This document shows, piece by piece, positions 7,978 through 17,121 of a DNA stretch of 64,000 nt (positions are counted from its first letter, which is position 1; each line of letters opens with the position of its first letter). The DNA is from Nicoliella lavandulae (lineage in GTDB: Bacteria; Bacillota; Bacilli; Lactobacillales; Lactobacillaceae): contig NZ_JAWMWH010000003.1 of NCBI RefSeq assembly GCF_037546185.1, positions 248,001 to 312,000 on the forward strand, given 5' to 3'. The position numbers and the translations under genes were made by a program. The notes below the pieces were generated by a model. That model made no database searches. It saw only the letters and a program-made list of their open reading frames with translations, and was not told where the DNA came from.

Positions 7978-9156
7978 ATGAATATTGCGATTTTAGGATT
8001 AGGAACTGTCGGCACTGGCGTTGCCAAAATAGTAGAAGGTGCTGATGCAATGACAAAAGCAGCAGATCTCCACGTTTCACACGTTTTTGTACGACCAGAA
8101 AAAGCGGATGCTAGTAAACGGTTAACGTCTGATTATGATGCCATTTTAAATGATGACGATGTTGACGCAGTCGTAGAAGTGCTTGGTGGAATTGAACCTG
8201 CCCATTCAATGATTTTAGATGCATTACGGCATCAAAAACATGTTGTTACTGCTAATAAAGCAGTTGTTGCTAGATATATGGAAGAATTTGTTCAAACGGC
8301 TAAGGACAATGTAGTTCAATTCCGATTTGAAGCCAGCGTTGCTGGTGGAATTCCTTGGATTACTAACTTGGAACGGACATTACGGATTGATTCCATTAAT
8401 TCATTTCATGGAATCTTCAATGGAACTAGTAACTTCATTTTAGATCAAATGACTAAGACTGGGGCATCATTTGATTCAATTTTAAAGCAGGCTCAAGACT
8501 TAGGGTATGCAGAAGCTGATCCGAGTGCAGATATTGATGGATATGATATTGAAAACAAACTGTGCATCAGCTTAGACATTGCTTACGATACGTTAGTTCA
8601 CCCCGGTGATAATTTACCTAAGTTTGGGATTCGGACAATTCAAGCCCAAGATATTGATTTCTTCAAGCAACAAGGTTGGGTCGTTAAATTGATCGGTCGT
8701 AGCGTTAGACATGGTGATCATTTTAGCTATGTGATCGAACCAATGTTATGTCGTGCTGGTTCCATTGAAGCAAGCATTAGCGATAACTTTAACTACGCTA
8801 GTCTACATGGTGATTCCATTGGTGAATTAGGCTTTATGGGCCAAGGTGCTGGGATGTTACCAACGGCACATGCAGTCGTTCAAGACTTATTGGATGTTAA
8901 ATGCAGTAATGAACATTTGGACCGTTGCTTCGGCAAAACCCTTCAATTAGATAATCGTTCTGATGAGGGGACTTATTGGGTCCGGACAAGTGCAGCTCAA
9001 TTCAAAGAATTGGCTAAGGCATGGCATCCTGTTGAACATGATGGTTACTTTAAGGTTGAAGATATTGATGCTCAATCAATGCATGATTTAATGAAAGAAT
9101 TATTATTGATTGATGCAAACGCATTTATGGCTCGTGAATCTGGAGGTGTCGACTAA
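7978..9156 (+). CDS. hom: homoserine dehydrogenase
   Basis: 392 residues. Reduces aspartate semialdehyde to homoserine with NAD(P)H. The Rossmann motif GLGTVGTG is at residues 7-14; ANKAVVARY (about 97) and the substrate-binding AEADPSADIDGYD (about 179) are present. The protein is shorter than the 430 or so residues of the Bacillus enzyme and no clear C-terminal ACT domain is seen, so feedback control by threonine may act elsewhere. Its TAA shares one base with the ATG of the aspartokinase gene. Confidence 0.92.
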   Translation: MNIAILGLGTVGTGVAKIVEGADAMTKAADLHVSHVFVRPEKADASKRLTSDYDAILNDDDVDAVVEVLGGIEPAHSMILDALRHQKHVVTANKAVVARYMEEFVQTAKDNVVQFRFEASVAGGIPWITNLERTLRIDSINSFHGIFNGTSNFILDQMTKTGASFDSILKQAQDLGYAEADPSADIDGYDIENKLCISLDIAYDTLVHPGDNLPKFGIRTIQAQDIDFFKQQGWVVKLIGRSVRHGDHFSYVIEPMLCRAGSIEASISDNFNYASLHGDSIGELGFMGQGAGMLPTAHAVVQDLLDVKCSNEHLDRCFGKTLQLDNRSDEGTYWVRTSAAQFKELAKAWHPVEHDGYFKVEDIDAQSMHDLMKELLLIDANAFMARESGGVD

Positions 9157-10493
9157 TGATTGTTGCAAAATTTGGTGGAAGTTCGATGGCGGATGCTGAC
9201 CAATTAAAAAAGGTCAAGGCCATTTTAAACAGTGATTCGAATAGACAGGTGGCCGTAGTTAGTGCGGCTGGAAAGGGGATTCACAACCCAGTTAAGTTAA
9301 CTGATCAATTAATCCATATTTATGATTTGATTCAAGCTGGTAAGGATTTCTCTAATGCATTAAATGAGGTTTGGCAACGATTGGATGCGGTCGTAGAAGC
9401 CTTGGACTTAGATTTTCCGATCCATGAAGAGCTATCTAATATCTCAAAACAAATTAATCAACTTAGTTATGCAGAATTAGTATCACGTGGTGAATACTTA
9501 ACGGCCCACTTATTAGCTAGTTACTTAAAGTGGCCAATGATTGATGCCGCTGATTTCTTAGTAATTAATAGTGGCCAAATTGACTATCAAGCTTCCAAGC
9601 AACGTTTAATGAACATCACTAAACATATTGAACACTGTGTGATTCCTGGCTTTTATGGAGTAAATGCTGCTGGGAAAATCGAATTATTACCCCGTGGTGG
9701 TGGTGATACTTCTGGAGCCGTGGTCTCTAATTTGGTGAATGCTGCTTGTTATGAAAATTGGACGGACACGAATGGAATTCTAGCAGTGGATCCAAGAATC
9801 GTTGATCAACCAACGAAGGTCAATATTTTATCCTATGATGAATTACAAGAATTATCATACTTAGGTGTAAAGGTATTTAATGAAGAAGCAGTCCAACCAG
9901 TGCGCATGAAACAAATTCCCATTCGCATTATGAATACGAACCGCCCTGAATTAGGGGGAACGTTCGTTGTTACTGATAAGAATAGTGTTGATTATAAACC
10001 AGAAGTAGCAGGGATTGCGGGTAAACAAGACCAAGTCATCTTAACGGTAAAGCAGTATCAATTATCTAGCCATGTTGATTCAGTGATTGCACTGATTAGA
10101 TTGGTAAATAATTTCCATTTGAAGTCCACTTATTCATTATCTGGTGATTCAATTAGTTTTGTATTATCAGGAGTGGATGAACAAAAAGACATTCAGGACT
10201 TGGTCAATCAAATTAATGCTAATGTAAATCCAGATAATATTCATGTAACTGAACGAATTGCCAAAGTGGCAGTTGTTTCAGAAGCCTTTTGTAATCGGCC
10301 TCGGTTAGTTGGGAAAATGATCGAATTATTAGAAGCTAATTCAATTCCCGTTCAACAAGTTATTCAAACCAGCGATGATATTAAGGTTGTTTTTGGGGTT
10401 GCGAATGCTGATTATCAACGTGCCATTGAATGTTTGTATCATGAATTCTTTCGCAAAGCGAATGTAAGATCAATGGTAGCAGTGAATTCCTAA
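9156..10493 (+). CDS. aspartate kinase
   Basis: 445 residues. Phosphorylates aspartate, the first step to threonine, methionine and lysine. KFGGSSMAD at the N-terminus and LLPRGGGDTSGA at about residue 174 are kinase motifs; the last 150 residues form two ACT domains that would bind an inhibitory amino acid. It overlaps hom by one base (TAATG), and the hom-aspartokinase pair suggests this isozyme serves threonine and methionine rather than lysine. Confidence 0.93.
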   Translation: MIVAKFGGSSMADADQLKKVKAILNSDSNRQVAVVSAAGKGIHNPVKLTDQLIHIYDLIQAGKDFSNALNEVWQRLDAVVEALDLDFPIHEELSNISKQINQLSYAELVSRGEYLTAHLLASYLKWPMIDAADFLVINSGQIDYQASKQRLMNITKHIEHCVIPGFYGVNAAGKIELLPRGGGDTSGAVVSNLVNAACYENWTDTNGILAVDPRIVDQPTKVNILSYDELQELSYLGVKVFNEEAVQPVRMKQIPIRIMNTNRPELGGTFVVTDKNSVDYKPEVAGIAGKQDQVILTVKQYQLSSHVDSVIALIRLVNNFHLKSTYSLSGDSISFVLSGVDEQKDIQDLVNQINANVNPDNIHVTERIAKVAVVSEAFCNRPRLVGKMIELLEANSIPVQQVIQTSDDIKVVFGVANADYQRAIECLYHEFFRKANVRSMVAVNS

Positions 10494-10518
10494 TTTATTT
10501 AGGCTAACCAAAAAATAA

Positions 10519-10548
10519 TGTTGGATATTATAGTTAAAATCATTTATA
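10519..10548 (+). promoter_or_regulatory. putative promoter downstream of the aspartokinase gene
   Basis: TTGGAT, an 18-base spacer and a consensus TATAAT. No ORF follows before the strong terminator at 10688-10740, so it may drive a non-coding RNA of about 180 bases. Prediction only. Confidence 0.35.
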
Positions 10549-10687
10549 ATAGGTAGTGGATAGTTATCGATTAATTAGATCTTTTCACACTTTACAGAAA
10601 ATCACTAGAATTCCATTCTTCCTAATATTAGACATAGATTATACTATAATAAATATTCCATTCTAAAATGGTTGATAACTCAATCCT

Positions 10688-10740
10688 AAATGGAGGTTAA
10701 TGAACAAGTTCGTGCTTGTTCACTAACCTCCATTTATTTT
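10688..10740 (+). terminator. long-stem intrinsic terminator
   Basis: A 21-base arm starting AAATGGAGGTTA pairs with its complement around the loop TTCGTG with one mismatch, followed by T-rich sequence. Unusually long for a simple terminator. Confidence 0.8.
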
Positions 10741-10792
10741 TAGACCGTGTTAGAATGAAACCATATTAAACTTTAAAATAGGTGGTAGTGAC

Positions 10793-11611
10793 ATGAAATT
10801 ATCGATTGAGATCCAGCCCAAAGATAGCCAAACGAATGCACGACTATTAACTTTAATTCAACGAATTGCACCCGCTGCGGTATATGTTCCGTTCAATCCT
10901 GGTGGGCATCAAAATGAAATTGCTGATCATCACTTTTTAGACCAGGTGCAAAATAAATTACACATCCCAGTAATCCCACACCTGACTGGCCGTTACCAAA
11001 GTCAATCATCGGTTCGTAAACGCATCGATGAACTACAACAGTTACACATCGATCATTTATTAGCCCTCCGTGGTGATAACATTGCAGGCCAGCCACCAAT
11101 GAAGACGTTTGAACATGCTAGTGATTTGATCCATTTCATTAATCACGTTGCACCCGAATTTAGCATTGCTGGAGCATGTTATCCGGAAGGCCACTACGAA
11201 GCCCCTAGTATCGCTTCTGACATCGCTAATTTAAAATATAAAGTCGCTGCGGGGGCCAAGGCCCTAGTGACCCAAGTGGTGTTTGATAATCAAACGCTAT
11301 ATCAATTTATGACACAACTACGCGCTGCGGGAGTTAAACTTCCCCTTTCAATTGGAGTGATGCCCGTGTTCGATCGTGATCAGGTTAACCGGATGCTCAA
11401 GTTAACTAAAGTCCAAATACCAGATTGTTTAGCAATGCTACTTGCGATCGAAGATGACTCGCTATTTGCAATGGCGGGTCGGATTTTTACTAAATTTCAA
11501 TTACGTGATTTGGCTCAACATGGGATTGAGCGAGTTCATTTATATACGTTAAATAATGAGCAATTGTTAAATGATTTAGCAACCAATAATTATGTCGTAC
11601 AAGATGGATAG
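10793..11611 (+). CDS. methylenetetrahydrofolate reductase-like protein (MetF paralog)
   Basis: 272 residues, a TIM-barrel flavoprotein of the 5,10-methylenetetrahydrofolate reductase family. It shares ALRGDNIAGQP, FEHASDLIHFI, AGACYPEGHYEA and TQVVFDNQ with the MetF encoded at 20833-21732, but is shorter and clearly diverged (for example no VTLGAGG motif near the N-terminus). It stands alone, with no T-box, downstream of a terminator. It may supply methyl-THF under different conditions or act on another folate; function beyond the family is not settled. Confidence 0.75.
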   Translation: MKLSIEIQPKDSQTNARLLTLIQRIAPAAVYVPFNPGGHQNEIADHHFLDQVQNKLHIPVIPHLTGRYQSQSSVRKRIDELQQLHIDHLLALRGDNIAGQPPMKTFEHASDLIHFINHVAPEFSIAGACYPEGHYEAPSIASDIANLKYKVAAGAKALVTQVVFDNQTLYQFMTQLRAAGVKLPLSIGVMPVFDRDQVNRMLKLTKVQIPDCLAMLLAIEDDSLFAMAGRIFTKFQLRDLAQHGIERVHLYTLNNEQLLNDLATNNYVVQDG

Positions 11612-11701
11612 ATGGAAATTTAGTTAAATAACGAGTATAATTAGAGTATTATAAAATTTTAATGAAATTAAAATAACAAAACAATTTAAAGGAGTTTTAC
11701 T

Positions 11702-14227
11702 ATGAGTGAGTTAGCTAGATTATATCCAGTTTTTCAACCATCACATTATGATTTGTTAATTGATGTGAACCGGGGCGACAAGTTAATTAAGGGCCAAACA
11801 ACGGTGACTGGAAATGCAAAGCAAAAATCAATTGCTGTGCACCAAAAGGACTTAACGGTTGAATCAGTCAAATTAGATGGTCAAGACGTTCCATTCTCAT
11901 TGGATCGTGATCATGATTTGATCAACCTAGAACTACCAACTAATGGGGAAGTTACTTTTACCATTGACTATACAGCACCATTGACTGATACGATGATGGG
12001 AATTTACCCATCGTACTATGAAGTTGATGGAGTCCAAAAGCAATTAGTGGGAACTCAATTTGAAACTAACTTTGCACGACAAGCATTCCCATGTGTGGAT
12101 GAACCAGAAGCTAAGGCTACGTTTAGTTTAGGAATTAAGTTTGACGAACAACCTGGCGAATCAGTTATTAGCAACATGCCAGAAGTAAAGGAAACTGACG
12201 GAGTTCACTACTTTGAAACGACAGTCCGGATGTCTACTTATCTAGTTGCATTTGGGTTTGGGGACATGCAAAACAAGCAGACCACCACTAAGAGTGGGGT
12301 TAAGGTCGGCGTATTTGCTACAAAGGCCCACCAACCAAAGGAACTTGACTTTGCCCTAGACATTGCTAAGCGTTCGATTGAATTTTTCGAAGACTTCTAT
12401 CAAACTCCATACCCACTTCCACATTCATGGCAATTAGCATTGCCTGACTTCTCAGCTGGTGCAATGGAAAACTGGGGCTTAGTAACTTATCGTGAAGCCT
12501 ACTTACTATTAGATCCAGATAATACTGCCCTATCTACGAAGCAATTGATTGCAACGGTAATTGCGCATGAATTAGCCCACCAATGGTTCGGTGACCTAGT
12601 TACCATGCAATGGTGGGATGATTTATGGTTAAACGAAAGTTTCGCGAACATGATGGAATACGTAGCGATTGATGCCATTGAACCAAACTGGCACATTTGG
12701 GAAAGTTTCCAAACTTCAGATGTTCCCGCAGCATTACAACGTGATGCTACCGATGGGGTTCAATCCGTTCACGTACAAGTTAACCATCCCGCAGAAATCG
12801 ATGCTTTATTTGATGCCGCAATCGTATATGCTAAGGGAGCTCGGATGTTAGTAATGGTTAGAGCCTTAATTGGTGATGATGCATTGCGTAAGGGTCTTAA
12901 AGCTTACTTTGCTGCTCACAAGTATGGTAATGCTAGTGGGGATGACTTATGGAATGCGCTAGGGGATGCTTCTGGGATGGACTTGGCTAAGATCATGAAG
13001 ACCTGGTTAGAACAACCTGGTTATCCAGTTGTCACTGCGGAAGTGGTTGATGGTCAATTAACCCTAACTCAAAAGCAGTTCTTCATCGGTGATGGTGAAG
13101 ATAAGGATCGCCTATGGCAAATTCCATTAAACAGTAACTATGCAGCTGCGCCTGCTATTTTTGCTGATCGTAAAGTGGTACTTGGTGATTACCAAGCACT
13201 AAGATCACAAGCTGGAAAACCATTTAGAGTGAATGTTGGCAATAATTCTCACTTTATCGTTAAATATGATGATACGTTATTATCAGATATTTTAGACCAC
13301 AGTGATGAATTAGGGGCAATTGATGAAATGCAACTATTACAAGACTTGCGATTATTAGCCGAAGCGAACCAAGTTAAATACACTACTGTCTTACCATTCC
13401 TATCCCGCTTTGCAGATAGCAAATCTGCAGTGGTAGTGAATGGAGTGTACCGGTTAGCCATTAAGCTAAAGGATTTTGTTACTCCTAATTCAAGTGAAGA
13501 AACTAATTTACGGGCGTTCTTTAATCAACTGAGTGCAAATGCTGCTAAGCGGTTAGGTTGGACCCCCAAGGCTGGTGAATCCAATGATGATCAACTTAGT
13601 CGAGAAACGATTTTAAGTGCGTCACTGTATGGTAAGAACCAAGCATCAATGGATGCCGCCCATGAAATCTTTACTAAGCATCATGATCATTTAGAAGCAT
13701 TATCTGCTGATACACGGGGCTTAATTTTAGCCAATGAAGTTGAAAACTATGGCTCACAAGCCCTCTTTGATGAATTGATTGCTGATTACCGTAAAACAGC
13801 TGATGCTAGTTATAAATCTGATTTAACATATGCCGTAACTAAGGTACGGGATGCTAAGTTAGTTGCGGAACTGGTAGCTAAATTTGAAGATAGTAACACC
13901 ATTAAACCACAAGACTTACGAGCATGGTTTGCCGGCGTATTAGCTAATGCTGCTGGTCAACAAGCCGCATGGGATTGGGTTCGTAATGAATGGCAATGGC
14001 TAGAAGATACGGTCGGTGGTGATATGGAATTCGCAACGTTCATTACCGTTATTTCAAGAGTTTTCCATACACCAGAACGACTAGCTGAATTTAAGGCGTT
14101 CTTTGAACCTAAGTTAGATACGCCTGGATTGACCCGTGAAATTAAGATGGACATCAAATCAATTACCACTAAGGTTGACTTAATTGAATCTGAAAAGGAT
14201 GCAGTTAATCAAGCATTAAGTAAATAG
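11702..14227 (+). CDS. pepN: aminopeptidase N (M1 metallopeptidase)
   Basis: 841 residues, close to the usual 844-849 of lactobacillus PepN. Cytoplasmic broad-specificity aminopeptidase in casein-peptide use. GAMENWG (about residue 256) is the substrate-binding exopeptidase motif; zinc is bound by HELAHQW (about residue 290) and the downstream glutamate in LWLNESFA. A single-gene unit with ribosome site AAAGGAG and a good terminator. Confidence 0.96.
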   Translation: MSELARLYPVFQPSHYDLLIDVNRGDKLIKGQTTVTGNAKQKSIAVHQKDLTVESVKLDGQDVPFSLDRDHDLINLELPTNGEVTFTIDYTAPLTDTMMGIYPSYYEVDGVQKQLVGTQFETNFARQAFPCVDEPEAKATFSLGIKFDEQPGESVISNMPEVKETDGVHYFETTVRMSTYLVAFGFGDMQNKQTTTKSGVKVGVFATKAHQPKELDFALDIAKRSIEFFEDFYQTPYPLPHSWQLALPDFSAGAMENWGLVTYREAYLLLDPDNTALSTKQLIATVIAHELAHQWFGDLVTMQWWDDLWLNESFANMMEYVAIDAIEPNWHIWESFQTSDVPAALQRDATDGVQSVHVQVNHPAEIDALFDAAIVYAKGARMLVMVRALIGDDALRKGLKAYFAAHKYGNASGDDLWNALGDASGMDLAKIMKTWLEQPGYPVVTAEVVDGQLTLTQKQFFIGDGEDKDRLWQIPLNSNYAAAPAIFADRKVVLGDYQALRSQAGKPFRVNVGNNSHFIVKYDDTLLSDILDHSDELGAIDEMQLLQDLRLLAEANQVKYTTVLPFLSRFADSKSAVVVNGVYRLAIKLKDFVTPNSSEETNLRAFFNQLSANAAKRLGWTPKAGESNDDQLSRETILSASLYGKNQASMDAAHEIFTKHHDHLEALSADTRGLILANEVENYGSQALFDELIADYRKTADASYKSDLTYAVTKVRDAKLVAELVAKFEDSNTIKPQDLRAWFAGVLANAAGQQAAWDWVRNEWQWLEDTVGGDMEFATFITVISRVFHTPERLAEFKAFFEPKLDTPGLTREIKMDIKSITTKVDLIESEKDAVNQALSK

Positions 14228-14237
14228 AATTAAATTT

Positions 14238-14273
14238 AAAAGGAATTTCATGATTAAGATGAAATTCCTTTTT
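14238..14273 (+). terminator. terminator after pepN
   Basis: AAAAGGAATTTCAT pairs with ATGAAATTCCTTTT across GATTAAG, followed by T residues. Confidence 0.9.
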
Positions 14274-14310
14274 ATTTGCGTAATTTACTAATGAAAGGGA
14301 GCTGATCGAT

Positions 14311-14547
14311 GTGGATGCTAAACAAGTGTATCTATTACAATTTATTTCTGATGAATATGGACCAAGTGACTTCGTTGCAATTAATGATATTGACCGCTGC
14401 GTTATTATTGGTGATGCAGTAAGGACCTGGCGAGTACCAGCAATTGAGGCCCAAATTGTTGAACACCATGAATTAATTAAGGCGGTGTTAAATGGACTAA
14501 AAAGGGGATACCGGCTAGTGGTTGCTTCTCATCATCCTATTTTTTAA
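14311..14547 (+). CDS. small hypothetical protein
   Basis: 78 residues, soluble, no signal peptide or membrane segment. It starts at a GTG with AAAGGGAG about 9 bases upstream. Residues 1-40 are acidic (ISDEYGPSDFVAINDIDRC). I do not recognise a family. It could be a genuine small gene between the pepN terminator and the diacetyl reductase gene, or a chance ORF; the good ribosome site favours a gene. Confidence 0.4.
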   Translation: MDAKQVYLLQFISDEYGPSDFVAINDIDRCVIIGDAVRTWRVPAIEAQIVEHHELIKAVLNGLKRGYRLVVASHHPIF

Positions 14548-14712
14548 TGAGTCCATTAGTGGAAATCGTCACGGCAATCAAGACACTAGAACATCGTTAT
14601 TATATGTGTGTAGATTTGTTAAAATAAAGAGCTTAAATCCCGTCTTAATCATGACTAGTGATATACTTGTAAACGAATATAAATTAAATGATTCACTAGG
14701 AGGAATTTGGTT

Positions 14713-15489
14713 ATGGCAGATAAAAAAGTAGCTTTAATTACTGGTGCAGGCCAAGGAATTGGAAAGGCAATCGCTGAACGTTTAAATCGTGATGGCTTTG
14801 CAGTAGCATTATTGGGCCGGCATTTAGATAAGGTGCAAGCCGTTGCTGATGAATTAAATCAAGCTGGTGGGGATGCATTTGCAGTTCAAGCAGATGTAGC
14901 TGACCAACAAGCAGTATTTGATGCAGTAGCAAAGGTAAAAGACCATTACGGTGACTTTAATGTAATGATTAATAACGCTGGGGTCGCTCCATCAGATCCA
15001 ATTGAATCAGTGACACCAGAACAATTAGACTATGCTTACAAGATCAATGTAGGTGGAGTCATTTGGGGGACCCAAGCAGCAGTGAAGGCCTTTAAGGAAT
15101 TGAACCACGGTGGTAAGATCATTAACGGTTCTTCTCAAGCTGGCCAAGAAGGAAATCCTAACTTAACTGTTTATGGTTCTACTAAGTTTGCCATTCGTGG
15201 GATTACGCAAACTACTTCTAAGGAACTAGCTCCAGACCATATTACGGTAAATGCATATTGTCCAGGAATCGTTAAAACACCAATGATGGAAGATATTGCT
15301 AAAAACGTTGCTAAGGAAGCTGGTAAGTCCGAAGAATGGGGAATGGAACAATTTGCTAAAAATATTTCTCTAAAGCGATTATCTGATCCTAGTGATGTTG
15401 CTAACCTAGTATCATTCCTTGCTAGTGATGATTCAAACTACATTACTGGTCAATCCATTTTAGTTGATGGTGGAATGGTTTATAGATAA
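14713..15489 (+). CDS. butA: diacetyl reductase / acetoin reductase (short-chain dehydrogenase)
   Basis: 258 residues, classical SDR. TGAGQGIG (residues 10-17) binds NAD(H), NNAG at about 88 stabilises the fold, and the catalytic Ser and Tyr-xxx-Lys are in NGSSQAG and VYGSTK (about 139-156). The whole sequence, including VDGGMVYR at the end, matches acetoin/diacetyl reductases that interconvert diacetyl, acetoin and 2,3-butanediol with NADH. The ATG at 14713 has AGGAGG at 14699-14704, better than the in-frame TTG at 14707. Confidence 0.85.
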   Translation: MADKKVALITGAGQGIGKAIAERLNRDGFAVALLGRHLDKVQAVADELNQAGGDAFAVQADVADQQAVFDAVAKVKDHYGDFNVMINNAGVAPSDPIESVTPEQLDYAYKINVGGVIWGTQAAVKAFKELNHGGKIINGSSQAGQEGNPNLTVYGSTKFAIRGITQTTSKELAPDHITVNAYCPGIVKTPMMEDIAKNVAKEAGKSEEWGMEQFAKNISLKRLSDPSDVANLVSFLASDDSNYITGQSILVDGGMVYR

Positions 15490-15516
15490 TAAAAACATTT
15501 TAACTTAAATATTAAC

Positions 15517-15576
15517 CCTGCTAATTAAACTTGTAGTAACTGGAAAGCCCAGGATAGTTTAATTAGCAGGTTTTTT
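15517..15576 (+). terminator. terminator after butA
   Basis: CCTGCTAATTAAAC pairs with GTTTAATTAGCAGG; the 26-base loop is longer than usual. Six T residues follow. Confidence 0.8.
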
Positions 15577-15787
15577 ATTTACATATAAAATATCACCAAA
15601 GTAGTAAAGTATGCCAATTCATTAATCATTGAGGGTCCGGATTCGTTTTGACCAACCCCTAATTGATTATATTAGTATCAATAATTTTTATACCCACTTA
15701 ATAGTTTTGTTTTATAAGGAACTTTCTGGTATAATTAATTTATTGTAAATATTATTAATTTTTATTTAATTTCAGGAGATGTTTATT

Positions 15788-16813
15788 GTGAAGTTTACTA
15801 AATTAGCAACGGCAGTCGCTGCTGCCGCTATGTTCGCTAGTGCTGGTTTCCCAGCAGCTCATGCAATGTCTACATACAACCAAAAGACGGCTGCAGTTAC
15901 TAGCATTCCTCAAGTTAAGGTGGTTCAAAACCCTAATATTACTAGAGCATTACCTAACCCTTATGGATATGGTCAAAACCAATCCAACAACCAAGGACGG
16001 TTAAATACCATTACTGTTAATGGTGGGGCTAAGAGTGTTAGTTTTACTACTAGTGCCTTTTTAATGACCAGTCAAGGTTCACCACAAAGTGGGGCATTAG
16101 TTGGTAAGTACCTATATGCAATGTACAATGCTAACCGGAGTGAAAGTGATAACGACCGTAAGGATTATATCGTACGTTATGACTTAAGCAAGTTACAAAA
16201 TAATCAATTCCCAGCCGATGCGATTAAACAAGGTCCTGAATTTGATGGTGGCCACGGTCAATCATTATCATACAACCCTAAGACTAAGCAACTTTGGTTC
16301 TTAAACATTGCACGTGGTTCTGATACCCATGCAGCAGCTGAATTAGTTAGCAAGAGTACTTTAACTCCTACTAATAGTGTTCAATTTAAATTCTCAAGCA
16401 ATGGTAGTTCCATTGATAATAACTTAGCATTCGATAAGAATGGTTATGCTTATACTTATGTTAAGAGTGGTGGTGGAAACGTACCACAAGGTGCATACAA
16501 GATCTATCGTGGTAAGATTACTACCAAGGGTGTTCACTTCGACTTAATGAAGAGTGCCATCAGACATTCTGCCGGTGCAATTCCACAAGGTTTTGGTTAC
16601 AATCCAAAGAATGGTCGTCTATACTTTGTTTCAGACAGTAGTATCGTTTCTGCACCTGCTAACAAGTTAAACAACCTTTCTAAGTCAGACGTTAAGTACA
16701 TTCATGCTGATAGTACTCGTGAATTTGAAGGTTTACTATTTAATGCTAGTGGTAAAGGCTTCTTAATTAGTCTTCGTCCTGATGAATTAATGGCAATGAA
16801 GGGTTCATTCTAA
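15788..16813 (+). CDS. secreted protein, beta-propeller-like, possible helveticin J relative
   Basis: 341 residues from a GTG at 15788, chosen because AGGAG at 15774-15778 is too close to the ATG at 15779 but well placed for this GTG. Residues 1-26 form a signal peptide with cleavage after AHA. The mature part repeats blade-like units (GQSLSYNPKTKQLWFLN, NLAFDKNGYAYTYV, GFGYNPKNGRLYFVSDS), which suggests a beta-propeller. Spacing and motifs recall helveticin J-type proteins of lactobacilli (class III bacteriocin family), but that link is weak. Single gene with its own terminator. Confidence 0.6.
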   Translation: MKFTKLATAVAAAAMFASAGFPAAHAMSTYNQKTAAVTSIPQVKVVQNPNITRALPNPYGYGQNQSNNQGRLNTITVNGGAKSVSFTTSAFLMTSQGSPQSGALVGKYLYAMYNANRSESDNDRKDYIVRYDLSKLQNNQFPADAIKQGPEFDGGHGQSLSYNPKTKQLWFLNIARGSDTHAAAELVSKSTLTPTNSVQFKFSSNGSSIDNNLAFDKNGYAYTYVKSGGGNVPQGAYKIYRGKITTKGVHFDLMKSAIRHSAGAIPQGFGYNPKNGRLYFVSDSSIVSAPANKLNNLSKSDVKYIHADSTREFEGLLFNASGKGFLISLRPDELMAMKGSF

Positions 16814-16842
16814 TTTATTAGTTTGAATACTAACTATTATTA

Positions 16843-16877
16843 AAAATGCATCCTAATGATTTTAGGATGCATTTTTT
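16843..16877 (+). terminator. terminator after the secreted protein gene
   Basis: AAATGCATCCTAA pairs with TTTAGGATGCATTT across TGAT and runs into TTTTTT. Confidence 0.9.
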
Positions 16878-16880
16878 GTA

Positions 16881-17029
16881 TCTGAAGTTGATCGTAGAGG
16901 TAGTAAATTATGTCAAAATGATTATTTTGCATTTGAATCTGTAACTGCTGCTATTTATACGGAAGTATCAATCGATACGGCTGGTTCAATTGGCTACTGT
17001 GCCGAACAAAATGCCATTGGGCCTAATTA
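16881..17029 (+). pseudogene. remnant of a cytidine-deaminase-like gene
   Basis: An open frame without a start reads about 49 residues: DRRGSKLCQNDYFAFESV followed by IYTEVSIDTAGSIGYCAEQNAI and a stop. The CAEQNAI with preceding GSIGY is the zinc-binding/catalytic motif of cytidine and blasticidin-type deaminases, where the Glu is the proton shuttle. The N-terminal histidine or cysteine part and the second Cys-x-x-Cys region are missing, so this is a fragment. A hairpin with a T run follows at 17037-17064. Confidence 0.45.
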
Positions 17030-17036
17030 ATTAATT

Positions 17037-17064
17037 ACCACGCTAATATTTTAGGGTGGTTTTT
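17037..17064 (+). terminator. terminator after the deaminase remnant
   Basis: ACCACGCTAA pairs imperfectly with TTAGGGTGGT (one mismatch) and is followed by TTTT. Confidence 0.6.
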
Positions 17065-17121
17065 GATTGCAACCATTTATAAAATATTTAATAATTATAA
17101 ATAGAAATGGGGGTAATTAAT

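Noticed and set aside
10793..11611. The MetF paralog as a pseudogene
   Set aside because: The frame is intact, motifs are kept and there is a ribosome site (AGGTGGTAG), so it is treated as a real gene.
14522..14731. ORF overlapping the 78-residue protein and the diacetyl reductase start
   Set aside because: No ribosome site; its start overlaps one gene's end and its end overlaps the next gene's start in another frame.
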